NCBI GenBank assembly: GCA_026315105.1
Contig: CM048745.1
Span: 283,569,747 to 283,633,746, forward strand
Source of the DNA: Locusta migratoria
Taxonomy: Eukaryota > Arthropoda > Insecta > Orthoptera > Acrididae
Reading direction: 5' to 3'
Length of the DNA: 64,000 nt
Shown here: positions 63,066 through 64,000 of the stretch, piece after piece
Layout: each line of letters begins with the position of its first letter
Numbering within the stretch: position 1 is the first letter of the stretch
Notes under the pieces: model-generated
What the model was told of the DNA's origin: nothing
What the model saw: only the letters and a program-made list of their open reading frames with translations
Database searches by the model: none
Made by a program: the position numbers and the translations under genes

Positions 63066-63619
63066 AGTTTCAGGATTTAGAGTTCAGAAAACAGATTCTT
63101 TTGCCTTTTGATATATTTACATCATACATTGCCATTGTAAAGATACATTAACTAGATGCTATATCGCCACTATTTTACAACTTTTTTCTCCAGATTTCGC
63201 TTGTTGGACCACGTAACCTCAACATAGCTGATTTCATGGTTCAGAGAAATTTTGCCCGGTATACTTTTGTTGATACATACGAATCTGACAAAGAATGTGA
63301 TACTAGTGCTGATATCTCTGCAGGTGTTATTATTGTTGATGTAAGTGAAGAATTTAAAGATATGAGTAAAGATAGTGTTGCTAGTACAGCTACAGATACT
63401 CCAGATGGTGATGATGATAAACAAGAATGTTCAGAGAAAGAGATCACTGTGACATCAGTAGAGGTGAAGGAGGTATTATGTGAAGAAAAACAGCCAGTAT
63501 TTGAAGAATTAGCACTAAACATCAGTGACAAAAATATTCAAAGTGAAATACAGAAACTGAGCTGTAGTAAGGAAAACACTGAAATGGAAGATGAGGAGGA
63601 GGATGAGGAGGAGGAGGTG
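10120..63619 (+). CDS. RNF17: RNF17/TDRD4-like multi-Tudor protein (15 internal exons, partial at both ends)
   Basis: Fifteen exons join in compatible phases with GT/AG borders into 885 uninterrupted codons. Three extended Tudor modules are visible (numbering within this part): module I about 15-205 (WCRG 84-87, VDTGS 103-107), module II about 270-460 (WCRG 331-334, TDFAT 349-353) and module III about 575-765 (WYRG 648-651, VDYGN 667-671). Lys-rich and acidic linkers separate them, and the last exon is very acidic. In this family Tudor modules bind dimethylarginine on PIWI proteins in germ granules, and RNF17/Qin limits improper ping-pong piRNA amplification. The linker WLPP...IYLHD before module III and the module spacing suggest RNF17 rather than TDRD1 or Tudor, but the RING/B-box end is outside the window, so paralogue assignment is provisional. 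Introns range from about 80 bp to 10.8 kb and hold all the transposons listed here. Confidence 0.78.
10320..10416 (+). CDS. RNF17: RNF17-like exon 2
   Basis: 97 nt, phase 0 in and 1 out, separated from exon 1 by an 83-bp intron. It encodes the helical segment between the first strands and the barrel of Tudor module I (LRTEMKKYYNN...). The donor is ggtaag and the acceptor is ttttttacag. Confidence 0.8.
11293..11492 (+). mobile_element. tRNA-derived SINE
   Basis: A tRNA-like head with A box (gcggctgagcggtctgag) and B box (gggttcgaatccc) is followed by a body ending in ttaagcttaacaaacatttgaac. This is a SINE and not a tRNA gene, because there is no acceptor-stem pairing and the body is shared with 46,985-47,167. 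Confidence 0.8.
11788..12616 (+). mobile_element. Non-autonomous element with internal tandem duplication
   Basis: It starts ctatatctataaatgtgaatgtctg and ends gcggagccgcgggtttaagctagta, end types common to a widespread insect non-autonomous family whose class I cannot settle (Helitron-like or SINE-like). Two copies of a 146-bp unit lie inside, at 11,806-11,940 and 11,952-12,087. No coding potential. Confidence 0.45.
12617..13390. other. Intron, unassigned AT-rich sequence
   Basis: AT-rich. A pair of related segments in opposite orientation (around 12,720-12,850 and 13,030-13,090, sharing ataagtgggtatgagaa) suggests a degenerate inverted repeat. No exon recognised. Confidence 0.4.
13391..13500 (+). 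mobile_element. tRNA-derived SINE head
   Basis: A-box-like gtagtcgagcggtgtaaagcg and B-box ggttcgagtcttcc are spaced as in tRNA, followed by ggcatgggtg as in the 46,985 SINE. The body is short or truncated. Confidence 0.65.
13583..14005. repeat. Palindromic repeat of the 'aactcac' family (centre about 13,780)
   Basis: Inverted arms of about 190 bp: the left runs from aggacagtttacaactcac to the ctgaagaagtcc region, and the right mirrors it and ends gagttgtaaactatcctt. The right arm contains ctgaagaaggccatggccga, a CTGANGA-stem motif like the Penelope units, and a (TG)n run. Related single units lie at 19,716 and 59,037. Confidence 0.8.
14006..14797. other. Intron, unassigned AT-rich sequence
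   Basis: Very AT-rich. It includes gtgagttgttatc near 14,090, an outer inverted match to about 13,225-13,255 and so probably part of the same nested repeat. No exon recognised. Confidence 0.4.
15075..15130 (+). mobile_element. SINE head fragment
   Basis: gcgcagtggctcagcgcgctcag is the 5' tRNA-like start (A box) seen in the orthopteran SINEs, followed by unrelated sequence. Truncated, no B box. Confidence 0.5.
15628..15832 (-). mobile_element. tRNA-derived SINE
   Basis: On the minus strand the B box reads gggggttcgagccc, and the body ends ttacaaacatttgaacatt, identical in type to the 11,293 SINE. It lies inside the putative TIR element. Confidence 0.8.
16858..17370. repeat. Diverged tandem duplication, period about 313 bp
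   Basis: Segment 16,858-16,983 matches 17,171-17,306 (gtta-ttttgcaaatatct, aaacca/gatg-c-agata, catgtcagatgaac) and similarity continues into the following 60 bases. No coding function is seen. Confidence 0.65.
17751..17923 (+). CDS. RNF17: RNF17-like exon 3 (Tudor I barrel)
   Basis: 173 nt, phase 1 in and 0 out. It carries the Tudor I barrel with WCRG and FFVDTGS. In intact Tudor domains the second motif is normally VDYGN, so two cage positions are replaced (Y to T, N to S). The intron before it is 7.3 kb. Confidence 0.85.
17924..18792. other. Intron with (TG)n tract
   Basis: It contains (TG)n at about 18,020-18,059 followed by cgcgtgcgtgcgtg, and otherwise AT-rich unassigned sequence. Confidence 0.6.
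18793..19022 (+). CDS. RNF17: RNF17-like exon 4 (end of Tudor I)
   Basis: 230 nt, phase 0 in and 2 out, acceptor cacctgtag and donor ggtaag. It encodes the SN-like second half of module I (AIHCALNDISPTLKSGW... VTLYDV...). The pattern of Cys/His after the barrel, a W, and a long helix plus beta hairpin is typical of extended Tudor domains. Confidence 0.85.
19716..20480 (-). mobile_element. Retroelement-derived repeat of the 'aactcac' family
   Basis: It begins with ggataggttgcagctcactgtaaagatg, matching the arms at 13,583 and 59,037. On the minus strand it carries a CTGATGA motif and a long degenerate coding-like stretch (for example IYCLFPTCQLPPSLL and KPYHSDHFLSGIPTQ) without recognised motifs. 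Relationship to Penelope-like elements is suspected from the shared motif but not shown. Confidence 0.5.
20481..21040. other. Intron, T/C-rich unassigned sequence
   Basis: Pyrimidine-rich stretch just upstream of the RTE element. Its last part may belong to the RTE 5' region. No exon seen. Confidence 0.4.
21557..22363 (+). pseudogene. RTE copy 1 endonuclease
   Basis: 268 codons of an APE-like endonuclease: VYMPTSTADED, MGDCNSVVGKG, TWKRPGDTGRYQIDCIMV and GADIDSDHNLLV (the SDH block) are in order. The N-terminal catalytic blocks are missing because of a small deletion, and the frame ends at a Trp-to-stop change. Confidence 0.85.
22606..24254 (+). pseudogene. RTE copy 1 reverse transcriptase and C-terminal domain
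   Basis: Split frames carry ALKDLSRNKAPEVDDIPSE, EDQFGFRRNVGTREAI, FFNLEKAFDNVDW, GVRQGCSLSPMLFNLY, QFADDIVIL (catalytic ADD, 23,487-23,513) and then WCYRQMMKISW...RLVGHILRY near the C terminus. A one-base loss just before FADD and several stops inactivate it. Family: RTE clade. Confidence 0.85.
24296..24345. repeat. (CA)n microsatellite after the RTE tail
   Basis: About 38 bases of CA repeat at 24,307-24,345, just beyond the RTE (CAA)n tail and 250 bp before exon 5. Confidence 0.9.
24592..24652 (+). CDS. RNF17: RNF17-like exon 5 (short linker)
   Basis: 61 nt, phase 2 in and 0 out, acceptor ctttgttacag and donor ggtaaaa. It encodes about 20 residues closing module I (SSVLVEYAKSG...). It lies just after the RTE element. 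It is supported mainly by exact phase compatibility with exons 4 and 6. Confidence 0.7.
24653..25934. other. Intron, mostly unassigned; unrecognised open frame at 25,366-25,812 (-)
   Basis: The right part (25,390-25,930) holds a minus-strand open frame of 148 codons that I do not recognise. It has no family motif I can name and may be chance or an old transposon fragment. The rest is AT-rich intron. Confidence 0.35.
26537..26827 (-). mobile_element. tRNA-derived SINE with 11-bp target duplication inside RTE copy 2
   Basis: The insertion is flanked by CTGTTTCCTTC (26,526-26,536 and 26,828-26,838). On the minus strand the head has an A box (tagcacagtggtagag) and a weak B box. The 3' end reads tcaaaccaatcttcggattg, similar to the RTE copy 1 3' end, followed by a T run. 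Confidence 0.8.
26910..27235 (+). mobile_element. Palindromic Penelope-like unit with 16-bp target duplication
   Basis: Flanked by TTAATCTACAGTTAAT at 26,894-26,909 and 27,236-27,251. Inside, a truncated minus arm is joined to a longer plus arm. Both carry a CTGATG(A/G)-stem motif with stem GGAAC-CCT-GTTCC (one mismatch in the left arm). The right end finishes aggtaagtactg... and a tail like other Penelope units. No protein remains. Confidence 0.8.
27466..27484. repeat. Poly-C run
   Basis: About 18 C in a row inside RTE copy 2. Similar G/C homopolymers occur at 2,434, 2,941, 4,974, 9,762, 28,430, 44,562 and 60,078. Confidence 0.9.
28066..28330 (+). pseudogene. LINE reverse transcriptase fragment
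   Basis: One frame reads LGPFLFLISINN...VLFADDSNIPI, RT blocks with the catalytic ADD of Jockey/CR1-like LINEs. It abuts the 5' end of RTE copy 2 and ends in a short CA run. Too short to name a family. Confidence 0.65.
28606..31449 (-). mobile_element. hAT transposon (ZBED5/SCAND3-type), complete ends, with 8-bp target duplication
   Basis: Element 28,614-31,441 is flanked by perfect CTCTAACA duplications (28,606-28,613 and 31,442-31,449). Terminal inverted repeats are CAGTGCTTCCCAACC and CAGGGGTTCCGAACC. The length (2.83 kb), 8-bp target site and transposase type all agree with hAT. Confidence 0.93.
28719..30481 (-). pseudogene. hAT transposase, inactivated (ZBED5/SCAND3/FAM200 type)
   Basis: Starting at a Met at 30,479-30,481, the minus strand reads KPSKLEEHF-like BED-end sequence (here EPSKLEEHFEKIH), then HTIGEDLIK, SSMFALQLDESTDV (first catalytic Asp), GVCTDGAPSMMG (second Asp), HCLIHRYALAVK, FHTEVHWLSR and, near the C terminus, ALRMLTPFGTTYRCESGFSTL (hAT dimerisation region). 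Breaks: frameshifts near 30,240 and 30,060 and in-frame TAA stops at 29,553-29,555 and 29,106-29,108. Such transposases have been domesticated in vertebrates, but the breaks show this copy is dead. Confidence 0.88.
31450..32334. other. Intron, unassigned; (TG)n before exon 6
   Basis: Sequence into which the hAT inserted, with a T run at 31,880-31,895 and a TG tract at 32,266-32,299. No coding exon seen. Confidence 0.5.
32335..32543 (+). CDS. RNF17: RNF17-like exon 6 (linker and start of Tudor II)
   Basis: 209 nt, phase 0 in and 2 out. A Lys/Thr-rich linker of about 45 residues is followed by the first strands of Tudor II (RLRVTVLALESPSCFYVKL). The acceptor follows a (TG)n tract and the donor is gtaagta. 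Confidence 0.82.
32656..33966 (+). mobile_element. Mariner-like transposon with about 105-bp terminal repeats
   Basis: About 1.31 kb between TA dinucleotides. The ends (32,656-32,762 and 33,860-33,966) are inverted copies for about 105 bp, sharing ttataatatttattatatta and atgtcaaatgaaagagc. The interior has a mariner transposase remnant. Confidence 0.85.
32972..33815 (+). pseudogene. Mariner-like transposase, inactivated
   Basis: Frames carry VVFCDEWTFHL (first catalytic Asp), GAPPHW preceded by Val where Asp is expected, and FAWPPHSPDLMPCDFCLWG (third Asp, 33,612-33,668). At least three frame breaks and the lost second Asp show it is dead. The SPDL.PCDF.LWG signature places it in the mariner superfamily. 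Confidence 0.8.
33967..34199. other. Intron, unassigned
   Basis: Short AT-rich stretch between the mariner and the Penelope cluster. Nothing recognised. Confidence 0.5.
34200..35085. repeat. Penelope-derived palindromes P6 and P7
   Basis: P6 (about 34,230-34,410) is a short head-to-head pair around a CA run with the caccacctgtgctccttcg block. P7 has a minus arm (34,415-34,680) and plus arm (34,700-35,085), both with the GCAGC-TAG-GCTGC stem; the plus arm ends in a long TG run and ttttcctgctagg tail. Confidence 0.85.
35088..36435 (-). mobile_element. Penelope-like element copy C with inverted 3' unit
   Basis: The plus arm 35,088-35,345 faces the minus-strand element 35,383-36,435, whose GIY-YIG domain (35,831-36,106) has VIYQLTCLHCEAFYVGMT and IRMNGHR. 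Stem subfamily GCTGCC-AGT-GGTGGC. An inverted 30-bp copy of the nuclease-coding segment at 36,047-36,076 appears at 36,419-36,449, marking an internal rearrangement. Confidence 0.75.
36450..37400 (-). pseudogene. Jockey/CR1-like LINE reverse transcriptase fragment
   Basis: Minus-strand order: IRTISDIVKEETG and NLFNKYFISV (37,127-37,324), EITSIIKSLKTKHSSGYDEIS (36,846-37,109), then IFCDLSNAFDCANH (36,435-36,644). It has stops and a frameshift, lacks the FADD block, and is cut by Penelope copy C. Same clade as LINE A. Confidence 0.8.
37401..38454. other. Intron, unassigned
   Basis: AT-rich with no recognised repeat or exon. Confidence 0.5.
38455..38545 (-). mobile_element. tRNA-like SINE head (degenerate)
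   Basis: On the minus strand ctggtctagcagcaaaacat (A box) and gagatcgaatacc (B box) are spaced as in a tRNA. No proper acceptor stem. Probably an old SINE. Confidence 0.4.
38546..39783. other. Intron, unassigned, with GC-rich island
   Basis: 39,040-39,280 is clearly GC-richer than its surroundings and has a few CpG sites. No exon or known repeat is recognised there. The rest is AT-rich. Confidence 0.4.
39784..41980. mobile_element. Non-autonomous hAT-like element with 8-bp target duplication
   Basis: Element 39,792-41,972. Ends are TAGGGTTGTGTC and, inverted, TAAGGATGTGTC; flanks are GTCAACAC and ATCAACAC (one mismatch in eight). Subterminal attcgg/gattcg motifs repeat near both ends, as in hAT elements. 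No transposase is seen. Inside are a (TTG)n plus SINE-like piece (40,870-40,945) and an inverted repeat (41,037-41,064 and 41,169-41,197). Confidence 0.65.
42128..42330 (+). mobile_element. 5' end of a widespread insect non-autonomous element
   Basis: Starts tctttatatataaaaatgaatctctg, with cttgagaaaggcttgatcgatttggct shortly after. This is a common insect repeat start, related to the 11,788 element. The 3' end is not evident, so it is truncated or diverged. Confidence 0.4.
42331..43376. other. Intron, unassigned
   Basis: Low-complexity AT-rich sequence. Two segments near 42,400 and 42,535 are alike (ttttgctc-gatctt), perhaps remains of a tandem duplication. Confidence 0.4.
43377..43524 (+). 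CDS. RNF17: RNF17-like exon 7 (Tudor II barrel, first half)
   Basis: 148 nt, phase 2 in and 0 out, after a 10.8-kb intron. It encodes the helix (LMKELQEYYN) and the barrel start with LWCRG. The acceptor is tttatacag and the donor is gtatgt. Confidence 0.84.
43525..44188. other. Intron, unassigned
   Basis: AT-rich intron after exon 7. No repeat or exon recognised. Confidence 0.5.
44189..44630 (+). pseudogene. Tc1-like transposase, N-terminal part
   Basis: One frame reads HVNDFARETIIGKLEGQQS...FQTTGTAA and IVQQASRDSCQLAAIIKTTFN, the paired helix-turn-helix region of Tc1-like transposases. In-frame stops and a G run at 44,562-44,578 break it. The C-terminal part is at 45,781-46,015. Confidence 0.7.
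45062..45100. repeat. A-rich run
   Basis: About 38 bases nearly all A, inside the interval that splits the Tc1-like gene. It may be a retroelement poly(A) tail, but no body is recognised. Confidence 0.7.
45112..45400. repeat. Diverged tandem repeat, unit about 104 bp, three copies
   Basis: Units share tctgtata, cata-c-taatttcatg-tt and gcacaag. Similarity is modest, so it is an old array. Confidence 0.5.
45781..46015 (+). pseudogene. Tc1-like transposase, C-terminal part
   Basis: One frame reads FLDLNPI, a stop, HMRDVLVRHVA, then LAEEWNTLPPEILSKLVTNVGDHCRECI, the C-terminal end of Tc1-like transposases. It fits the fragment at 44,189-44,630 on the same strand, so one element was split or internally replaced. 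Confidence 0.72.
46016..46479. other. Intron, unassigned
   Basis: T-rich. Nothing recognised. Confidence 0.4.
46985..47167 (+). mobile_element. tRNA-derived SINE inside RTE copy 3
   Basis: A box (gtagctgagtggtctaaggcg) and a drifted B-box region (ggagttttgagtcctccc) are followed by gcatgggtgtttgtg and a body ending gatttacaaatgtttgaac, the same family as 11,293. Confidence 0.8.
47425..47620 (-). mobile_element. SINE fragment with internal (CT)n expansion inside RTE copy 3
   Basis: The minus-strand SINE body (ctgaggtcatcggtccatag in plus orientation, then taaggacaaaac) is followed by a CT run at 47,504-47,547 and then a degenerate head. Confidence 0.6.
49101..50824. other. Intron with (CT)n tract
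   Basis: Contains (CT)n at about 49,572-49,640 and otherwise unassigned intron. The final pyrimidine tract before exon 8 is weak (aaattttgcag). Confidence 0.6.
50825..51037 (+). CDS. RNF17: RNF17-like exon 8 (Tudor II barrel, second half)
   Basis: 71 codons, phase 0 at both ends. It continues the barrel directly (VFLTDFATYLKV), so the Tudor II barrel is split by a 7.3-kb intron. VDYGN is replaced by TDFAT, a degenerate dimethylarginine cage. The SN-like helix follows. Confidence 0.85.
51119..51261 (+). CDS. RNF17: RNF17-like exon 9
   Basis: 143 nt, phase 0 in and 2 out, after an 81-bp intron. It encodes the terminal strands and helix of module II (LPVELWVKDV..., then a helix ending GLAIPVKV). 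The donor is gtaagtt. Confidence 0.84.
51365..52490 (-). mobile_element. CR1-like LINE copy 1 (internal deletion)
   Basis: Minus-strand RT (51,883-52,323) reads SGVPQGSVGGPLLFSIYINDLMD, then QNDLDQISRWCGEWQLAFN and SINYLGITLHSEMKWNEHI. FADD is mutated (FAVY). The 3' end (51,365-51,420) matches the copy at 54,447. A block of about 545 bp present in copy 2 is missing at about 52,385-52,410. Confidence 0.82.
52491..53384. other. Intron, unassigned
   Basis: No recognised repeat. Mixed composition. No exon. Confidence 0.4.
53385..53500 (+). mobile_element. Possible tRNA-like SINE fragment
   Basis: A B-box-like segment (gacggtgattcgaaaccgag) is followed by body-like sequence. The A box is poor. 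Low confidence. Confidence 0.3.
53811..53901 (+). CDS. RNF17: RNF17-like exon 10 (linker)
   Basis: 91 nt, phase 2 in and 0 out, acceptor tttgttctag and donor ggtgagt. It encodes a polar linker of about 30 residues between modules II and III. Confidence 0.75.
54055..54385 (+). CDS. RNF17: RNF17-like exon 11 (acidic linker and start of Tudor III)
   Basis: 331 nt, phase 0 in and 1 out. An acidic, disordered linker of about 75 residues is followed by DWLPPVPLKKSHF... IIYLHDREG, which opens Tudor III. From memory this WLPP...YLHD block recurs in RNF17 orthologues, and it is the main reason for the name. Confidence 0.83.
54447..56235 (-). mobile_element. CR1-like LINE copy 2
   Basis: Minus-strand blocks: HGFRKHRSCETQL and MDHILSSNIV (55,428-55,643), LFADDAVLYG (55,240-55,260), LDKISSWCEQWQLAVNVEKCKVM, FKYLGVALQSNMKRNKHV (54,972-55,265), and the C-terminal region YCSSLLDLLQ...VQRRAAMFVIGRF...LLRKFRGLE (54,511-54,942). 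Stops and frameshifts throughout. It lies just after exon 11. Confidence 0.85.
56359..57515 (+). mobile_element. Mariner-like transposon (gagggttggaactt ends)
   Basis: Element 56,361-57,513 is flanked by TA on both sides. Ends are TCATGGTTGGAACTTA and TGAGGGTTGGAACTTC (inverted). Length is 1.15 kb, normal for mariner. Confidence 0.82.
56571..57422 (+). pseudogene. Mariner-like transposase, inactivated
   Basis: N-terminal HTH region: EQWRWMKIEYVRGH, then LPYRTIAHCVKAFSEGRQ (56,565-56,789). C-terminal region: ALFGRWDWEVL...PLDVSPCDFYLIPKMKEPL (57,165-57,422), where SPCDF keeps the third catalytic Asp region. Several frameshifts and stops lie between. Confidence 0.8.
57598..59031. mobile_element. 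TIR element, non-autonomous (TA-flanked)
   Basis: 1,434 bp between TA dinucleotides. Ends are CCATATTTACCCGCATAAT and, inverted, CTGTATTTACTCACGTAAT, with further similarity inward (ttgcacac / gcgcaaaata). TA target and end type suggest a Tc1/mariner/pogo relative. No transposase frame is seen. A GC-rich patch lies at 57,690-57,830. Confidence 0.65.
59037..59170 (-). repeat. Fragment of the 'aactcac' repeat family
   Basis: aatgaggatagattgcaactcatcgctaaa matches the start of the 19,716 repeat and the 13,583 arms. Truncated after about 130 bases. Confidence 0.5.
59171..60599. other. Intron, unassigned
   Basis: AT-rich with a G run at 60,078-60,089. No exon or known repeat. Confidence 0.5.
60600..60751 (+). 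CDS. RNF17: RNF17-like exon 12 (Tudor III helix and barrel start)
   Basis: 152 nt, phase 1 in and 0 out, acceptor ttttgttacag and donor ggtacag. It encodes a helix and then GQVCIAKYHGDKKWYRGKV, an intact Tudor barrel start with Y and WY aromatic positions. Confidence 0.86.
60858..61001 (+). CDS. RNF17: RNF17-like exon 13 (Tudor III barrel)
   Basis: 48 codons, phase 0 at both ends, after a 106-bp intron. It contains IQFVDYGNVED, the canonical Tudor signature with aromatic F, Y and Asn. It is followed by the LR...F...IP...C pattern of extended Tudor domains. Confidence 0.88.
61081..61200 (+). CDS. RNF17: RNF17-like exon 14
   Basis: 40 codons, phase 0 at both ends, after a 79-bp intron (acceptor tttcttgcag, donor gtatgt). 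It encodes the SN-like strands of module III (LLHVSVVDQTTSVTVKKF). Confidence 0.82.
61201..61815. other. Intron, unassigned, simple repeats
   Basis: A (CAC)n stretch near 61,370-61,385 and an (ATT)n stretch near 61,588-61,612. No exon seen. Confidence 0.5.
61816..61866. repeat. (CT)n microsatellite
   Basis: About 51 bases of CT repeat directly next to the Penelope palindrome P9. Confidence 0.95.
61867..62224. repeat. Penelope-derived palindrome P9 (centre about 62,067)
   Basis: Head-to-head arms of about 175 bp: the left has ctatcgccaccactggcagc and the right gctgccagtggtggcaatag, so both share the private change in the GAAAGC side (ATAG). The arms meet at ttaccttaggggtaag. Confidence 0.9.
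62225..62800. repeat. Penelope-derived palindrome P10 (centre about 62,455)
   Basis: Inverted arms with the private stem GCAACCC-AGGGTTGC; the right arm has gttccgaaag. A TG run of about 55 bases lies at 62,624-62,680, then a ttttcctgtcagga tail. Adjacent to P9 with no spacer. Confidence 0.9.
63020..63062. repeat. (GA)n microsatellite
   Basis: About 40 bases of GA repeat, 130 bp before exon 15. Confidence 0.95.
63194..63619 (+). CDS. RNF17: RNF17-like exon 15 (end of Tudor III, acidic tail)
   Basis: 142 codons, phase 0 at both ends, acceptor tttttctccag and donor ggtaagt. It starts with the last strand and helix of module III (NLNIADFMVQRNFARY) and continues into about 115 Ser/Thr/Glu-rich residues ending in an uninterrupted acidic run. 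The donor shows the gene continues beyond the window. Confidence 0.82.
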
Positions 63620-63718
63620 GTAAGTATTCCTGTGTATTCTGGAAAGTGTATTATTTTACTGCAAAAATGCTACAGTTACTAAACTTTCTCTGTCTTTTAT
63701 GCATGGATCAAATATACA

Positions 63719-64000
63719 AGGCATTTACAGAAAGTAAGAATAATTTGGGAAACAAAACTCAGATAATAGCTTTTCAAACCAAAATTTATTTGTACCAGAA
63801 AGAGCATTTTTAAACTATTTCTCTACATAAATACCAACCAGACATGTGTCATAGCATTAACCCATCTTTTCTTTGCCCTCGGCAAAGAAAACTATTGCAA
63901 GTGAGGACAGTGACACTGCTGAATGTTTTTCCATCATTATCTTTGTTAAGAGCTCCTTTAAAAAAATCATGCTTAAAGTTCAAGAACAGTGATAGTCAGA
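63719..64000 (-). mobile_element. Mariner-like element, C-terminal end (runs off window)
   Basis: The minus strand at 63,800-63,900 reads FFAEGKEKMG, a stop, CYDTCLVG and YVEK, resembling the C-terminal segment of mariner transposases. The 3' end is near 63,719. Low sequence support. Confidence 0.45.

Overview
This is animal genomic DNA: one spliced gene whose introns are packed with transposable elements. The organism is most likely an insect with a very large genome. Grasshopper/locust or another polyneopteran is my inference from the repeat types (tRNA-derived SINEs, RTE and CR1-like LINEs, Penelope-like elements with TG/TA microsatellites, mariner, Tc1 and hAT elements) and from the intron sizes. 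There are no bacterial features.

The only host gene I can support lies on the + strand. I could chain 15 coding exons from 10,120 to 63,619. Every one has AG/GT borders, the phases are compatible throughout, and they sum to 2,655 nt (885 codons) without a stop. The protein has three extended Tudor modules, and its linker and third module resemble RNF17/TDRD4 (Drosophila qin/kumo), a germline piRNA-pathway protein. Both ends of the gene lie outside the window: the first visible exon begins in phase 0 after an intron of at least 10 kb, and the last visible exon ends in a donor site. Only the third Tudor module keeps the full dimethylarginine-cage pattern.

Layout: 1-8,270 is a mosaic of a LINE (ORF1 and ORF2, minus strand), a recent 1.1-kb duplication of part of it, and Penelope-like (GIY-YIG) copies arranged as head-to-head palindromes. 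8,300-10,119 holds a fold-back element. Exons 1-4 lie at 10.1-19.0 kb among SINEs and inverted repeats. 21.0-24.3 kb is a nearly complete, inactivated RTE LINE. 25.9-28.1 kb is an inverted second RTE copy carrying a SINE and a palindromic Penelope-like unit, each with clear target duplications. 28.6-31.4 kb is a complete but broken hAT element with a perfect 8-bp target duplication. 32.7-34.0 kb is a dead mariner with very long terminal repeats. 34.2-36.4 kb is another Penelope-like palindrome cluster. 36.4-37.4 kb is a LINE fragment, 39.8-42.0 kb a non-autonomous hAT-like element, 44.2-46.0 kb a split Tc1 element and 46.5-49.1 kb a third RTE copy. Two related CR1-like LINE copies (51.4 and 54.4 kb), a second mariner (56.4 kb) and a TIR element (57.6 kb) surround exons 8-11. 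Exons 12-15 lie at 60.6-63.6 kb, interrupted by another Penelope palindrome pair.

The most unusual signal is the palindromic Penelope-like family. The two arms of each palindrome share private variants, and one copy inserted as a palindrome with a 16-bp target duplication. Each arm carries the constant frame CTGANGA-stem-GAAAGC, whose stem sequence differs between subfamilies but stays paired. This resembles the hammerhead ribozyme core known from Penelope-like elements, although I could not find a complete helix III and cleavage site.
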